From positions 1 to 10,993 of the forward strand of contig CADAHD010000092.1 of assembly GCA_902787595.1 (NCBI GenBank): 10,993 nucleotides of DNA, in the 5' to 3' direction. A model generated the notes under the pieces. It was not told the origin of the DNA. It worked only from the letters and a program-made list of their open reading frames with translations, and did no database searches. Shown one piece after another: positions 1 through 6,105 of the stretch. Each line of letters opens with the position of its first letter. Positions within the stretch are counted from its first letter, which is position 1. The position numbers and the translations under genes were made by a program. Origin of the DNA: an uncultured Lachnospiraceae bacterium (lineage in GTDB: Bacteria > Bacillota_A > Clostridia > Lachnospirales > Lachnospiraceae).

Positions 1-135
1 TCCTTAATTATTTATTGGACACCTCATCCGTCAGCCTTCGGCTGACACCTGTAAAAACACCTCATCCGGCCGCTAACGCGGCCACCTTCTCCTCAAGGAG
101 AAGGCTTGTGCGCCCTCAAGGGGAAGGCGGGTGGA
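1..135. repeat. Gene-free tail with a two-unit hairpin repeat
   Basis: This stretch lies downstream of the trmR-like gene and holds no gene. It contains two copies of CACCTCATCCG (20-30 and 58-68), each followed by a perfect hairpin and then CACCT or ACCT. Unit A has the stem GTCAGCC/GGCTGAC (30-46); unit B has GGCCGC/GCGGCC (68-83). Unit B continues into a third hairpin, CCTTCTCC-TCAA-GGAGAAGG (85-104). The 15-mer CCTCAAGGAGAAGGC (91-105) then recurs 23 bases on with one mismatch (114-128). Unit A stops after CACCT and joins unit B through GTAAAAA. The pattern resembles dispersed intergenic repeats I recall from Clostridia genomes; this is from memory and was not searched. On the minus strand the hairpins are not directly followed by a T-run, so they are not classic terminators, although they could protect or end the upstream operon transcript. 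Confidence 0.8.
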
Positions 136-774
136 TTATTTCTTATAACTGATCGCCATGCCGTCGCCGCCGCTTAAAATGGTGCTCTCAAGCGCTTCGT
201 TATGCATCAGCTCGTAGAGATAATCCCGCATGCGTGAATGAATGGTCCTGTCTCTTCTGCAAACAGCGTAACGGGATTCCATCACATCACCTTCCTGCAG
301 CACGTTATCCGTGATCAGGATCCCGCCGCTCTTTAAAAGCCTCAGCACTTCGGGCAGGAAGCTTAAATACTGTCCCTTTGCGGCATCCATAAATATCATA
401 TCGTACTCCTGCGTAAGCGTCGGCAGCACCTCCGCCGCATCACCCGCATAAAGAGTTATCATATCGCCCGCATTCTTTTTAAAATTCTCTTCTGCAATCG
501 GAATGCGCTTTTCGTATTTTTCAATAGTATCTATCTTTACACTGCCGCCCGATGCATTCCACATCAGCAATGCGGAATAACCCGTAGCGCTGCCCACTTC
601 AAGTATGCGCGCGGGTCTTCGTGTTCTGACCATAAAAGTAAGAAGAGCGGCTGTCTCTTTCCTGATGATGGGCACATCATCTTTAACCGCTCTGCTTTCT
701 ATATCCTCCAGCCAGTCCGGCAGGGCCGGCTGCAGTGACTCTATAAAGGACGCGATGCGATCTGAACGCCTCAT
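136..774 (-). CDS. trmR: O-methyltransferase, TrmR/YrrM-like (tRNA wobble uridine)
   Basis: This is a 212-residue class I SAM-dependent O-methyltransferase of the Methyltransf_3 (caffeoyl-CoA OMT-like) family. Motif I, ILEVGSATGYSALL, is at 57-70 and binds SAM. The acidic adenine-ribose motif region is near 83-87 (TIEKY). MDAAKGQY (129-136) and DNVL (156-159) carry the conserved Asp and Asn that hold the divalent metal in this family. In B. subtilis the orthologue in the same gene neighbourhood (YrrM, renamed TrmR) makes 5-methoxyuridine at tRNA position 34 from 5-hydroxyuridine. That function is inferred here from family and synteny. The ATG overlaps the TGA of the upstream MltG-like gene (ATGA), which implies translational coupling. 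It is the last gene of the ireB operon in this window. The main uncertainty is substrate, since small-molecule O-methyltransferases share this fold. Confidence 0.85.
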   Translation of the reverse strand: MRRSDRIASFIESLQPALPDWLEDIESRAVKDDVPIIRKETAALLTFMVRTRRPARILEVGSATGYSALLMWNASGGSVKIDTIEKYEKRIPIAEENFKKNAGDMITLYAGDAAEVLPTLTQEYDMIFMDAAKGQYLSFLPEVLRLLKSGGILITDNVLQEGDVMESRYAVCRRDRTIHSRMRDYLYELMHNEALESTILSGGDGMAISYKK

Positions 775-1253
775 TCTGTCCCTTCTTCCGATGAACCTTC
801 TGATGAAGTATCTTCGCTGCTCTCTTCCGTCATCTCGGTAGAAGCCTCGCTGTTTCCCGTAGGCTCGTCTTCCTCTTCTTCCGTCGAAGCCGTGCTGGTA
901 GCCATAACCTGCATCATCTGCTCGGGCGTCATGGCCGTGTTGAGCTCATATATTCCGGGCTGCAGCTTCTTATGATAAGACGAAAAGAATTCCTGCAGAT
1001 AAAAGAGATAGGCGCTGCGTATCAGCTTCTTCTCCTCAAGGATCTTTCCGATGTCCATCGCAGACTTGCCTTCCACTATAGCCACGGACAGGGTCATACC
1101 GGGCTCCGGGCTTACCGGGTCCTCTGCAAATATCCTGTATCCGAAATCATAGGCTTCCAGCGCAAAACGATATATCAGCATCATAATGACTGCTGATATA
1201 ACCACTGCCACTATCGTTTTTATTATTGCCCATGCTACTTTACGCGGACTCAT
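771..1253 (-). CDS. MltG-like membrane protein lacking the catalytic domain
   Basis: This 160-residue protein has one N-terminal transmembrane helix (about 8-29). Residues about 53-117 (MTLSVAIVEGKSAMDIGKIL, a Leu-Ile-Arg-Ser motif, then LQPGIYELNTAMTPEQMM) match the LysM-like part that precedes the catalytic YceG domain in endolytic transglycosylase MltG. After that, where full MltG continues for over 200 residues with the catalytic Glu, this protein ends in a Ser/Thr/Glu-rich acidic tail (118-160). It is therefore membrane anchored, with a predicted outer domain and a disordered tail, and should have no glycan-cleaving activity. It occupies the same operon slot as yrrL (mltG) in B. subtilis, between the DUF1292 and trmR genes. 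The start is well placed, with AGAGG seven bases before the ATG. A recent frameshift is unlikely: the tail is clean, biased coding sequence running to a stop that overlaps the next gene. A role in peptidoglycan binding is possible but unproven. Confidence 0.75.
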   Translation of the reverse strand: MSPRKVAWAIIKTIVAVVISAVIMMLIYRFALEAYDFGYRIFAEDPVSPEPGMTLSVAIVEGKSAMDIGKILEEKKLIRSAYLFYLQEFFSSYHKKLQPGIYELNTAMTPEQMMQVMATSTASTEEEEDEPTGNSEASTEMTEESSEDTSSEGSSEEGTE

Positions 1254-1264
1254 TTTATTACCTC

Positions 1265-1591
1265 TTAATCAAAATCTATCGCCCTTACAACCCTGTCAGT
1301 TATCTCCTGAAGCATACGGCAAAGGGCCAGCTCGGCGTCCAGAAACGCCCTTACGCGGGGCTGTTCCGACAATTCCATATTCTCACGTGCAAACGTTTCT
1401 ATCTTATCCTGGAGGGTTCCGTCATCCTCCATTATCTGCAGACGGTAATTCTCTTCACGATACTTATCCACCCTGGCCTTTAATTCCGGATCGCTCTTTA
1501 ATACCTTGCGGCAGCGGTCGTATTCCTTAAAGGTGCGCGACTCTTTGACAGCCTCGATCAGTGTGAACAGTTCGTTGTCTATCTCCGTCAT
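1265..1591 (-). CDS. ylbF: YlbF/YmcA-family regulator
   Basis: This is a 108-residue, all-helical, charged protein of the Com_YlbF family. The typical pattern is visible: an N-terminal helix with LIEAVKESRTFKEY, a helix with a DPELKARVDKYREE-type sequence (34-47), and a C-terminal helix with FLDAELALCRMLQEI (83-97). In B. subtilis, YlbF with YmcA and YaaT forms the Y-complex, which acts with RNase Y on mRNA maturation and is linked to competence, biofilm and sporulation. Here the gene follows the RNase J gene by nine bases, with the SD GGGGG between them, so it is cotranslated with a ribonuclease. Only two cysteines are present (C27, C91), so whether it joins an Fe-S-bearing complex cannot be told from this sequence. 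The exact paralogue (YlbF or YmcA) is uncertain; the family is fairly secure. Confidence 0.8.
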   Translation of the reverse strand: MTEIDNELFTLIEAVKESRTFKEYDRCRKVLKSDPELKARVDKYREENYRLQIMEDDGTLQDKIETFARENMELSEQPRVRAFLDAELALCRMLQEITDRVVRAIDFD

Positions 1592-1600
1592 TCTTTCCCC

Positions 1601-3277
1601 CTACTCCACATCAAGGATCACCGGCAGCACCATAGGTCTGCGCATGGTCTTCTTCCAGACAAATTCACCCACGACATCCTTGATGCTGTTCTTTAATCTG
1701 GCGCGTCCGCCGGGATTTTCTTTCTCAAAATGCTCCATGATGGTGTCGTCAACTATCATGTGTATATCTTCAAGCAGTTCATCGGCTTCTTTGACATAAA
1801 CGAAGCCGCGTGTCACTATCTCAAGCTCCGATACAACGCGGTTTTCCGCATCCATGGCAAAGGTGATCAGCATGATGCCGTCGGCTGCGAGGCGCTGTCT
1901 GTCGCGAAGCACCACATTGCCCACATCGCCCACGCCCAGACCGTCCACGAATACCATGCCCGCCTGCACCTGGCCGCTGCGCTCGATCTTTCCGTTCTTT
2001 ATCTCCAGTACATCGCCGCTCTGGACTATGAAGATATTATCCTTCTCCACGCCCATCTGCGCCGCTATCTTGGCCTGCGCCTTTAAGTGCTTGTACTCAC
2101 CGTGTACCGGAATGGCAAATTTGGGATGGGTCAGCGCATATATCAGTTTGATCTCTTCCTGGCAGGCGTGTCCGGACACATGCGCATCCTGGAATACCAC
2201 ATCCGCCCCTTTATGGAAGATCTCGTTGATTATCTTGGTTACCGCCTTTTCATTGCCCGGTATGGGATGAGACGAAAATACTACCGCATCCCTGGGCCCC
2301 AGAACGATCTTTTTGTGCGTGCCCCCCGCCATTCTTGATAAAGCTGCGAGGCGCTCGCCCTGACTTCCCGTGGTGATTATGACCGTCTGTTCCTCGTTAT
2401 AATTCTTGAGCTCTTCCAGATCGATCAGCGTATTCTCCGGGATGCTGATATACTCAAGCTCGATGGCGGTATTTATTATATTCACCATGCTGCGGCCTTC
2501 TATTACGCACTTGCGGCCGTAGCGGTAAGCGGTATTTATTATCTGCTGCACCCTGTCGACATTCGACGCAAAGGTCGCGACGATGATGCGCTTATTCCTG
2601 TTGGCCTCAAAGATGTTGTTGAAAGTCTGACCTACCGTGCTCTCCGAAGGCGTAAAGCCCGGACGCTCCGCATTTGTGGAATCGCACATGAGCGCCAGCA
2701 CGCCTTTTTTGCCCAGCTCTCCAAAGCGCTGCAGGTCTATGGCATCGCCGTAGATCGGCGTGTAGTCTACCTTAAAGTCACCTGTGTGGACCAGTATGCC
2801 CTGGGGCGTATATATGGCAAGCGCCGCCGCATCGGATATGCTGTGGTTGGTCCTTATGAATTCCACATGGAATTCGCCCAGGGTAATGGTCTGTCCGAAA
2901 GTGACCACCTTCCTGGTGGTGGTCTCCAGCATTCCGTGTTCCTCGAGCTTATGCTCGATGATGCCCAGCGTAAGCCTGGTGCCGTATACCGGCACATTTA
3001 TCTTCTTCAGCACATAGGGCAGGGCGCCTATATGGTCCTCATGCCCGTGGGTGATTATAAAACCCTTCACCCTGTCGATATTCTCCTCAAGGTAAGTAAC
3101 ATCGGGGATCACCAGATCCACGCCGTACATATCGTCCTCGGGAAATCCCAATCCGCAATCCACCACCATTATGCTGTCGCCGTATTCAAAAGCGGTGATG
3201 TTCATTCCGATCTGCTCTAGTCCGCCCAGAGGTATTATCTTAAGCGGCAGAGCATCCGTTGCTACTGTTTTCTTCAA
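1601..3277 (-). CDS. rnj: Ribonuclease J (metallo-beta-lactamase/beta-CASP RNase)
   Basis: This 558-residue protein has the full length of an RNase J, the 5'-3' exo- and endoribonuclease of Gram-positive mRNA decay and rRNA maturation. It acts in the cytoplasm. The metallo-beta-lactamase domain shows THGHEDHIGALPY (76-88, the zinc-binding His/Asp cluster), NHSISD (144-149) and HTGDFK (164-169). The beta-CASP insertion (about 200-360) includes ITTGSQGE (301-308) and SSHPIPGNE (335-343). VHGEYKHL (391-398) supplies the last metal ligand, and a C-terminal domain follows to 558. The start is TTG, supported by AAGGGG eight bases upstream (3286-3291); no suitable ATG lies near the conserved N-terminus. 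It sits 95 bases after the DUF1292 gene. In B. subtilis the corresponding yrz/yrr cluster has no RNase J gene, so here rnj and ylbF are additions between the DUF1292 and mltG slots. Whether it is J1- or J2-like cannot be decided by eye. Confidence 0.97.
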   Translation of the reverse strand: MKKTVATDALPLKIIPLGGLEQIGMNITAFEYGDSIMVVDCGLGFPEDDMYGVDLVIPDVTYLEENIDRVKGFIITHGHEDHIGALPYVLKKINVPVYGTRLTLGIIEHKLEEHGMLETTTRKVVTFGQTITLGEFHVEFIRTNHSISDAAALAIYTPQGILVHTGDFKVDYTPIYGDAIDLQRFGELGKKGVLALMCDSTNAERPGFTPSESTVGQTFNNIFEANRNKRIIVATFASNVDRVQQIINTAYRYGRKCVIEGRSMVNIINTAIELEYISIPENTLIDLEELKNYNEEQTVIITTGSQGERLAALSRMAGGTHKKIVLGPRDAVVFSSHPIPGNEKAVTKIINEIFHKGADVVFQDAHVSGHACQEEIKLIYALTHPKFAIPVHGEYKHLKAQAKIAAQMGVEKDNIFIVQSGDVLEIKNGKIERSGQVQAGMVFVDGLGVGDVGNVVLRDRQRLAADGIMLITFAMDAENRVVSELEIVTRGFVYVKEADELLEDIHMIVDDTIMEHFEKENPGGRARLKNSIKDVVGEFVWKKTMRRPMVLPVILDVE

Positions 3278-3372
3278 ATCCGTAACCCCTTATCTGATAG
3301 GTAATGCCTCCTCCATTCGCAGGCGGCATATCGTCGACCCGATACAGTATCATGCCTCTGATAAGGTCTTTT
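3278..3372 (-). other. Structured-looking leader between the DUF1292 and RNase J genes
   Basis: This 95-base spacer is the longest gap inside an otherwise tightly packed operon. Read on the minus strand, CCTTATC (3360-3366) near its start is complementary to GATAAGG (3288-3294) near its end. The second arm overlaps the RNase J Shine-Dalgarno AAGGGG (3286-3291). An alternative hairpin, GGTCT-GAAAA-AGACC (3365-3379), spans the stop codon of the DUF1292 gene and shares two bases with the first arm, so the two pairings exclude each other. GATAC-T-GTATC lies between them. Everything here is base complementarity seen by eye; no folding energy was computed and no known riboswitch motif was recognised. 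Confidence 0.3.
3286..3291 (-). promoter_or_regulatory. Shine-Dalgarno deciding the rnj TTG start
   Basis: AAGGGG on the minus strand ends eight bases before the TTG at 3275-3277. No ATG or GTG lies close by in frame ahead of the conserved KIIPLGGLEQIG segment, so this site fixes the unusual start. Confidence 0.75.
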
Positions 3373-3633
3373 TCAGACCAGATCAGTATTCTCCATAAGG
3401 CCGGCAAAGATCGCTCCCACAGCCTCGAGTTCTGTATCGTCCTCTACAAATTCAAAGACAGCTTCCGTATCGTCCTTTTTTGAAAGATCCTTAAGTATCA
3501 TGGCATCGCCGTCACCTTCCTCTTCTTCCGTAACCAGGAAGTAATCGATGCCGCCTACCGTTGTCTCTTCAAGAACGAAGAACTCCGCTGTCTTTCCCTC
3601 TTCTATTTCAATTTTAATCTTATCCAAAATCAA
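3373..3633 (-). CDS. DUF1292 (YrzB-like) small acidic protein
   Basis: This is an 86-residue, strongly acidic protein of the DUF1292 family. Short beta-strand-like stretches ([18 protein letters not shown], about 6-23, and [10 protein letters not shown], 30-39) are followed by the family's [12 protein letters not shown] segment (43-50) and [16 protein letters not shown] (57-72). The family has no established biochemical function. Its repeated place next to ruvX in Bacillota is the main clue to identity. Its TTG start overlaps the ruvX stop (TTGA at 3630-3633), with AGG just upstream. A second TTG two codons in (3625-3627) is an equally possible start, so the N-terminus is uncertain by two residues. 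The short acidic character and lack of signal or membrane segments suggest a cytosolic partner protein rather than an enzyme. Confidence 0.8.
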   Translation of the reverse strand: MILDKIKIEIEEGKTAEFFVLEETTVGGIDYFLVTEEEEGDGDAMILKDLSKKDDTEAVFEFVEDDTELEAVGAIFAGLMENTDLV

Positions 3634-4058
3634 TTACCTGTTGAATCAAGATATCCCTGCAGTATGAACACTGCCGCTATCTCGTCCACTATAGCCTTTC
3701 TTTTATCGCCCTTTATGCCTGCCTCATCCATATAACGGTCGGCGGCAACGGTTGTAAGGCGCTCGTCCCAGAGTATCACTTCCAGTCCTGTGCGTCTCTG
3801 TATCATCTCCTGAAAAGCCCTGGTCTTCTCCACACGTATGCCTTCGCTGCCATCCATGTTCTTTGGAAGCCCCAGAACTATCTTCCCAACTTCGTACTCC
3901 TGTATCAGTTCTTCGATGCGGGCGCAGGTCTTTCGAAGCTTGTCAGCTCTTTCGCGGCGAATGATCTCCTTACCCTGGGCGGTGATGCCAAGCGGATCGC
4001 TTATGGCCACGCCCACGGTCTTATCGCCGTAGTCCAGTCCCATTATGCGTTTTGTCAT
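3630..4058 (-). CDS. ruvX: RuvX/YqgF-type Holliday junction resolvase-like nuclease
   Basis: This 142-residue protein has the RNase H-like fold of YqgF/RuvX, usual length for the family. The signature [14 protein letters not shown] (8-21) carries the first catalytic Asp (D9). [11 protein letters not shown] (63-73) is the conserved glycine loop. WDERLTT (97-103) and [15 protein letters not shown] (124-138) provide the further acidic residues. Family members are annotated as putative Holliday junction resolvases and, in some bacteria, as processing nucleases for pre-16S rRNA; the sequence alone does not choose between these roles. Placement in an operon with RNase J makes an RNA role plausible but remains inference. 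The ATG overlaps the ireB stop codon (ATGA), and its own stop overlaps the DUF1292 start, so three genes are coupled in translation. Confidence 0.95.
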   Translation of the reverse strand: MTKRIMGLDYGDKTVGVAISDPLGITAQGKEIIRRERADKLRKTCARIEELIQEYEVGKIVLGLPKNMDGSEGIRVEKTRAFQEMIQRRTGLEVILWDERLTTVAADRYMDEAGIKGDKRKAIVDEIAAVFILQGYLDSTGN

Positions 4059-4333
4059 TCTTCTGCACCGGGCCAGTTATTGCTGCGGATATATTCTGTC
4101 AAAAGCTCCTCAACCAGCTCATCCCTCTCTGCTTTCATGATTATGCTGCGGGCGTTTTTGTAGCTGGTAATGTAGGTGGGATCCCCGCTCATTATGTAAC
4201 CTACGATCTGGTTAACGGGATTGTAGCCTTTTTCCGACAGAGCGTTGTAAACCTCTTCCAGAATGGTCTTTACGCTGTCGACCTGCTCCACTTCCACCTT
4301 AAAAAATTGTGTGTTACTTACGTTTTCGCTCAT
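4055..4333 (-). CDS. ireB: IreB-family regulatory phosphoprotein (DUF965)
   Basis: This is a 92-residue protein of the IreB (UPF0297/YrzL) family. The diagnostic centre is present: [20 protein letters not shown] (28-47), then [17 protein letters not shown] (48-64) and [10 protein letters not shown] (71-80). In Enterococcus faecalis IreB is phosphorylated on N-terminal threonines by the PASTA kinase IreK and tunes cephalosporin resistance and envelope stress. Here the N-terminus carries a threonine at position 8 that could play that part (inference). The chosen start is ATG at 4331-4333, five bases after AAGGAG (4339-4344). A GTG two codons upstream overlaps that SD and is unlikely. It is the first gene of the operon and has its own promoter. 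Confidence 0.95.
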   Translation of the reverse strand: MSENVSNTQFFKVEVEQVDSVKTILEEVYNALSEKGYNPVNQIVGYIMSGDPTYITSYKNARSIIMKAERDELVEELLTEYIRSNNWPGAEE

Positions 4334-4365
4334 AAACACTCCTTAATGCATAAGATTATGGGCTA

Positions 4366-4394
4366 ATTATACCCCAATGCGCTTTATAATTCAA
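4366..4394 (-). promoter_or_regulatory. Sigma-A-type promoter of the ireB operon
   Basis: On the minus strand, TTGAAT (4389-4394) and a perfect TATAAT (4366-4371) are separated by 17 bases. The -35 box overlaps the last codons of mtaB, so the ireB-to-trmR operon can be transcribed separately from mtaB. The predicted transcript start near 4359 leaves a leader of about 25 bases that carries the AAGGAG of ireB. No terminator hairpin is visible between mtaB and this promoter, so readthrough from mtaB is also possible. Confidence 0.75.
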
Positions 4395-5730
4395 CACCCG
4401 AAAGAATTCCGGCCTCAGGACCGGGCGTAAGCCGTATGCGCCTGATATCCCCTGCTTTTGCATCCGCGGGGACGGCCACCCTGATGTATTCACGCGTATA
4501 GCCGGTTAACATATTCTGCCCTGCTGCCACGCACTCCTCTTCAAACAAAACCTCCGCCTCGCGCCCCACATGCCTGCTGATATATTCCTCTGTCATCCTG
4601 CGTTCCGCTTCTTCCATACGGTCGGAGCGCTCTGCCTTCTGCGCCTCCGTAAGCTGTCCCGGCATATTTGCCGCCACAGTCCCCTTGCGCTTCGAATACT
4701 TAAAGATGTGCATCTGATAAAAGCCCGTCTTCTCCGCAAAGCTAAGGCTCTGCGCGAATTCTTCCTCTGTTTCGCCGGGGAAGCCCACGATCACATCCGT
4801 GGTGATCGCAGGATCATCAAAGACGCCGCGCAGTATAGCCACGCGCTCTTCATAATCCTTTGTATCGTAATGCCTGTTCATGCGCTTTAACACACTGTCG
4901 CTGCCGCTCTGCAGCGAAAGATGGAAGTGCGGGCACAGCGCTCTTATTTCCTTTAAGCCTTCCGCAAATTCCTTTGTTATTATGCGGGGCTCCAGCGAGC
5001 TGAGCCTGATGCGTCTCACGCCTTCAAGGGCGTCTATGCTGCGCAGCAGATCCAGCAGAGTTTCCGGCGCAAAACAGTCTGCCTTCGGCTTTGCATCAGG
5101 TTTTTCGATATCATAACCGTAAGAGCTTACATGGATGCCGGTGATCACGAATTCGCTGACTCCCAGCACGGTGAGGCCCCTTATCTCGGCCAGGATATCC
5201 TCCTTACTGCGGCTTACCGTCCTGCCTCTGGCAAAAGGAATTATGCAGTAGCTGCAGAACTGATTACAGCCATCCTGTATCTTGATATACGCCCTTGTAC
5301 GCTCGTTTAAGCGCGTAAGACGGAAATCCTTATTTGATACGCAGGCTTCACTGCTTTCCGCAGCCGCCTCCTGCATACCCTTTCCGTTAATATGCGCTTC
5401 CACTATCTCCACGATACGCGGTTTATCGGGATTTCCTATGCATATGTCTATGCCTTCATCCTTGAGTGCGCGCTCCGCATCGGCAGTCACATAGCAGCCC
5501 GCAGCCACCACCACGGCGTCCGGATTCAGCTTCTTTGCCCGGTGCAGCATCTGACGGCTCTTGCGGTCGGCTATATTGGTAACGGTGCAGGTGTTGATCA
5601 CCACCACATCAGCCGGCTCCTCAAAGGGCACGTTCTCATAGCCCGCATCTTCAAAAAGTGCGCTCATAACATCGGTTTCGTATGCATTTACTTTGCAGCC
5701 CAGATTATGAAAGGACACGCGTTTTTTCAT
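4384..5730 (-). CDS. mtaB: MtaB tRNA t6A37 methylthiotransferase
   Basis: This 448-residue radical-SAM methylthiotransferase is predicted to convert t6A37 to ms2t6A in ANN-decoding tRNAs. The N-terminal UPF0004 domain carries its cluster cysteines in LGCKVN (C12), INTCTVT (C48) and AAGCY (C79). The radical SAM motif GCNQFCSYC holds C155, C159 and C162. The TIM-barrel region includes LSSLEPR (243-249), FHLSLQSGSD (269-278) and VIVGFPGE (313-320). A TRAM RNA-binding domain fills roughly 388-447. The NLGCKVN start and the spacing favour MtaB over MiaB or RimO. The gene stands alone, divergent from the HPr-like gene with 73 bases between the two starts. Its SD (GGAG, 13 bases from ATG) is poorly spaced. 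Confidence 0.96.
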   Translation of the reverse strand: MKKRVSFHNLGCKVNAYETDVMSALFEDAGYENVPFEEPADVVVINTCTVTNIADRKSRQMLHRAKKLNPDAVVVAAGCYVTADAERALKDEGIDICIGNPDKPRIVEIVEAHINGKGMQEAAAESSEACVSNKDFRLTRLNERTRAYIKIQDGCNQFCSYCIIPFARGRTVSRSKEDILAEIRGLTVLGVSEFVITGIHVSSYGYDIEKPDAKPKADCFAPETLLDLLRSIDALEGVRRIRLSSLEPRIITKEFAEGLKEIRALCPHFHLSLQSGSDSVLKRMNRHYDTKDYEERVAILRGVFDDPAITTDVIVGFPGETEEEFAQSLSFAEKTGFYQMHIFKYSKRKGTVAANMPGQLTEAQKAERSDRMEEAERRMTEEYISRHVGREAEVLFEEECVAAGQNMLTGYTREYIRVAVPADAKAGDIRRIRLTPGPEAGILSGVEL

Positions 5731-5732
5731 TA

Positions 5733-5780
5733 TTGACTTATTTCTCCAATTGCTCTAATATAATATCAGACTAAATAATT
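5733..5780. promoter_or_regulatory. Divergent promoter region, mtaB / HPr-like gene
   Basis: The 73-base gap between the two start codons must serve both directions. On the plus strand TTGACT (5733-5738) lies 17 bases from TAATAT (5756-5761). A perfect TATAAT (5759-5764) overlaps it, but at a 20-base spacing. On the minus strand TTCGCA and TATATT at an 18-base spacing are a weaker candidate for mtaB. The -10 regions overlap, so the two promoters probably compete for polymerase. Exact boxes are uncertain. Confidence 0.5.
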
Positions 5781-5803
5781 TGCGAAAGGAGCATTTGATC
5801 GAA

Positions 5804-6043
5804 ATGAAGAATACACAGATTCTGATCGATTCCATCGATAAGGTAAAGGCTTTCGTTAACGAGATTGCCCGCTTTGACTGCGATTTCGACCTGATCTCGG
5901 GCAGATATGTCATCGACGCAAAGTCAATCATGGGCATATTCAGCCTTGATATTTCCAAGCCCATCGAGCTTGACATCCATGTGACTGACGAAACAGAAGC
6001 AGCAGAGATAATGAAGGCGCTGCAGCCTTATCTCGCCGGCTGA
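5804..6043 (+). CDS. HPr/Crh-like protein without the phosphocarrier histidine
   Basis: This 79-residue protein has the HPr fold signature. The segment DAKSIMGIFSLD (38-49) matches the region of HPr around the regulatory Ser46, and the Ser is kept. Upstream, where HPr has the GIHARPA active-site loop with His15 and Arg17, this protein has SIDKVKAFV: hand alignment from the KSIMG anchor puts Ser at the His15 position and Asp at Arg17. It therefore cannot accept phosphate from PEP through Enzyme I in the usual way. The arrangement recalls B. subtilis Crh, which has Gln at position 15, keeps Ser46 and works with CcpA. An HPrK/CcpA-related role is inference. ATG is chosen as the start, 12 bases after AAAGGAG (5785-5791), because TTG at 5795 is only three bases from it. 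It is the sole plus-strand gene and is followed by a terminator. Confidence 0.85.
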   Translation: MKNTQILIDSIDKVKAFVNEIARFDCDFDLISGRYVIDAKSIMGIFSLDISKPIELDIHVTDETEAAEIMKALQPYLAG

Positions 6044-6072
6044 TCGAACATCAACATACCGTTTAAAACACA

Positions 6073-6098
6073 GGCGCCCTTTCAGGGGCGCCTTTTTT
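6073..6098 (+). terminator. Intrinsic terminator after the HPr-like gene
   Basis: GGCGCCCT-TTCA-GGGGCGCC (6073-6092) forms an eight-pair stem with a four-base loop, counting one T-G pair, and is followed directly by six T (6093-6098). It lies 30 bases after the stop. Read from the minus strand, the same stem is followed by TGTGTTTT, so it may also weakly end the convergent thiI transcript. Confidence 0.9.
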
Positions 6099-6105
6099 GT
6101 TATCG

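Noticed and set aside
20..128. A small CRISPR array
   Set aside because: There are only two units, the repeats enclose palindromic stems rather than unique spacers, the spacing is irregular, and no cas gene is present.
1..135. Classic intrinsic terminator for the ireB operon
   Set aside because: The hairpins are strong, but read on the minus strand none is followed directly by a run of T. The nearest T-run (53-57) comes 10 bases after the GGCCGC stem.
2786..3220. Plus-strand open frame of 144 codons antisense to the RNase J gene
   Set aside because: It lies wholly inside a strongly supported minus-strand gene, has no recognisable domain and no convincing SD. The same holds for the open frames at 1854-2270, 1730-2086, 5392-5736, 8696-9055 and 9950-10282.
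5780..5803. TTG at 5780 as the start of the HPr-like gene
   Set aside because: It would place the AAAGGAG Shine-Dalgarno inside the coding sequence and add eight residues absent from the HPr fold; ATG at 5804 fits better.
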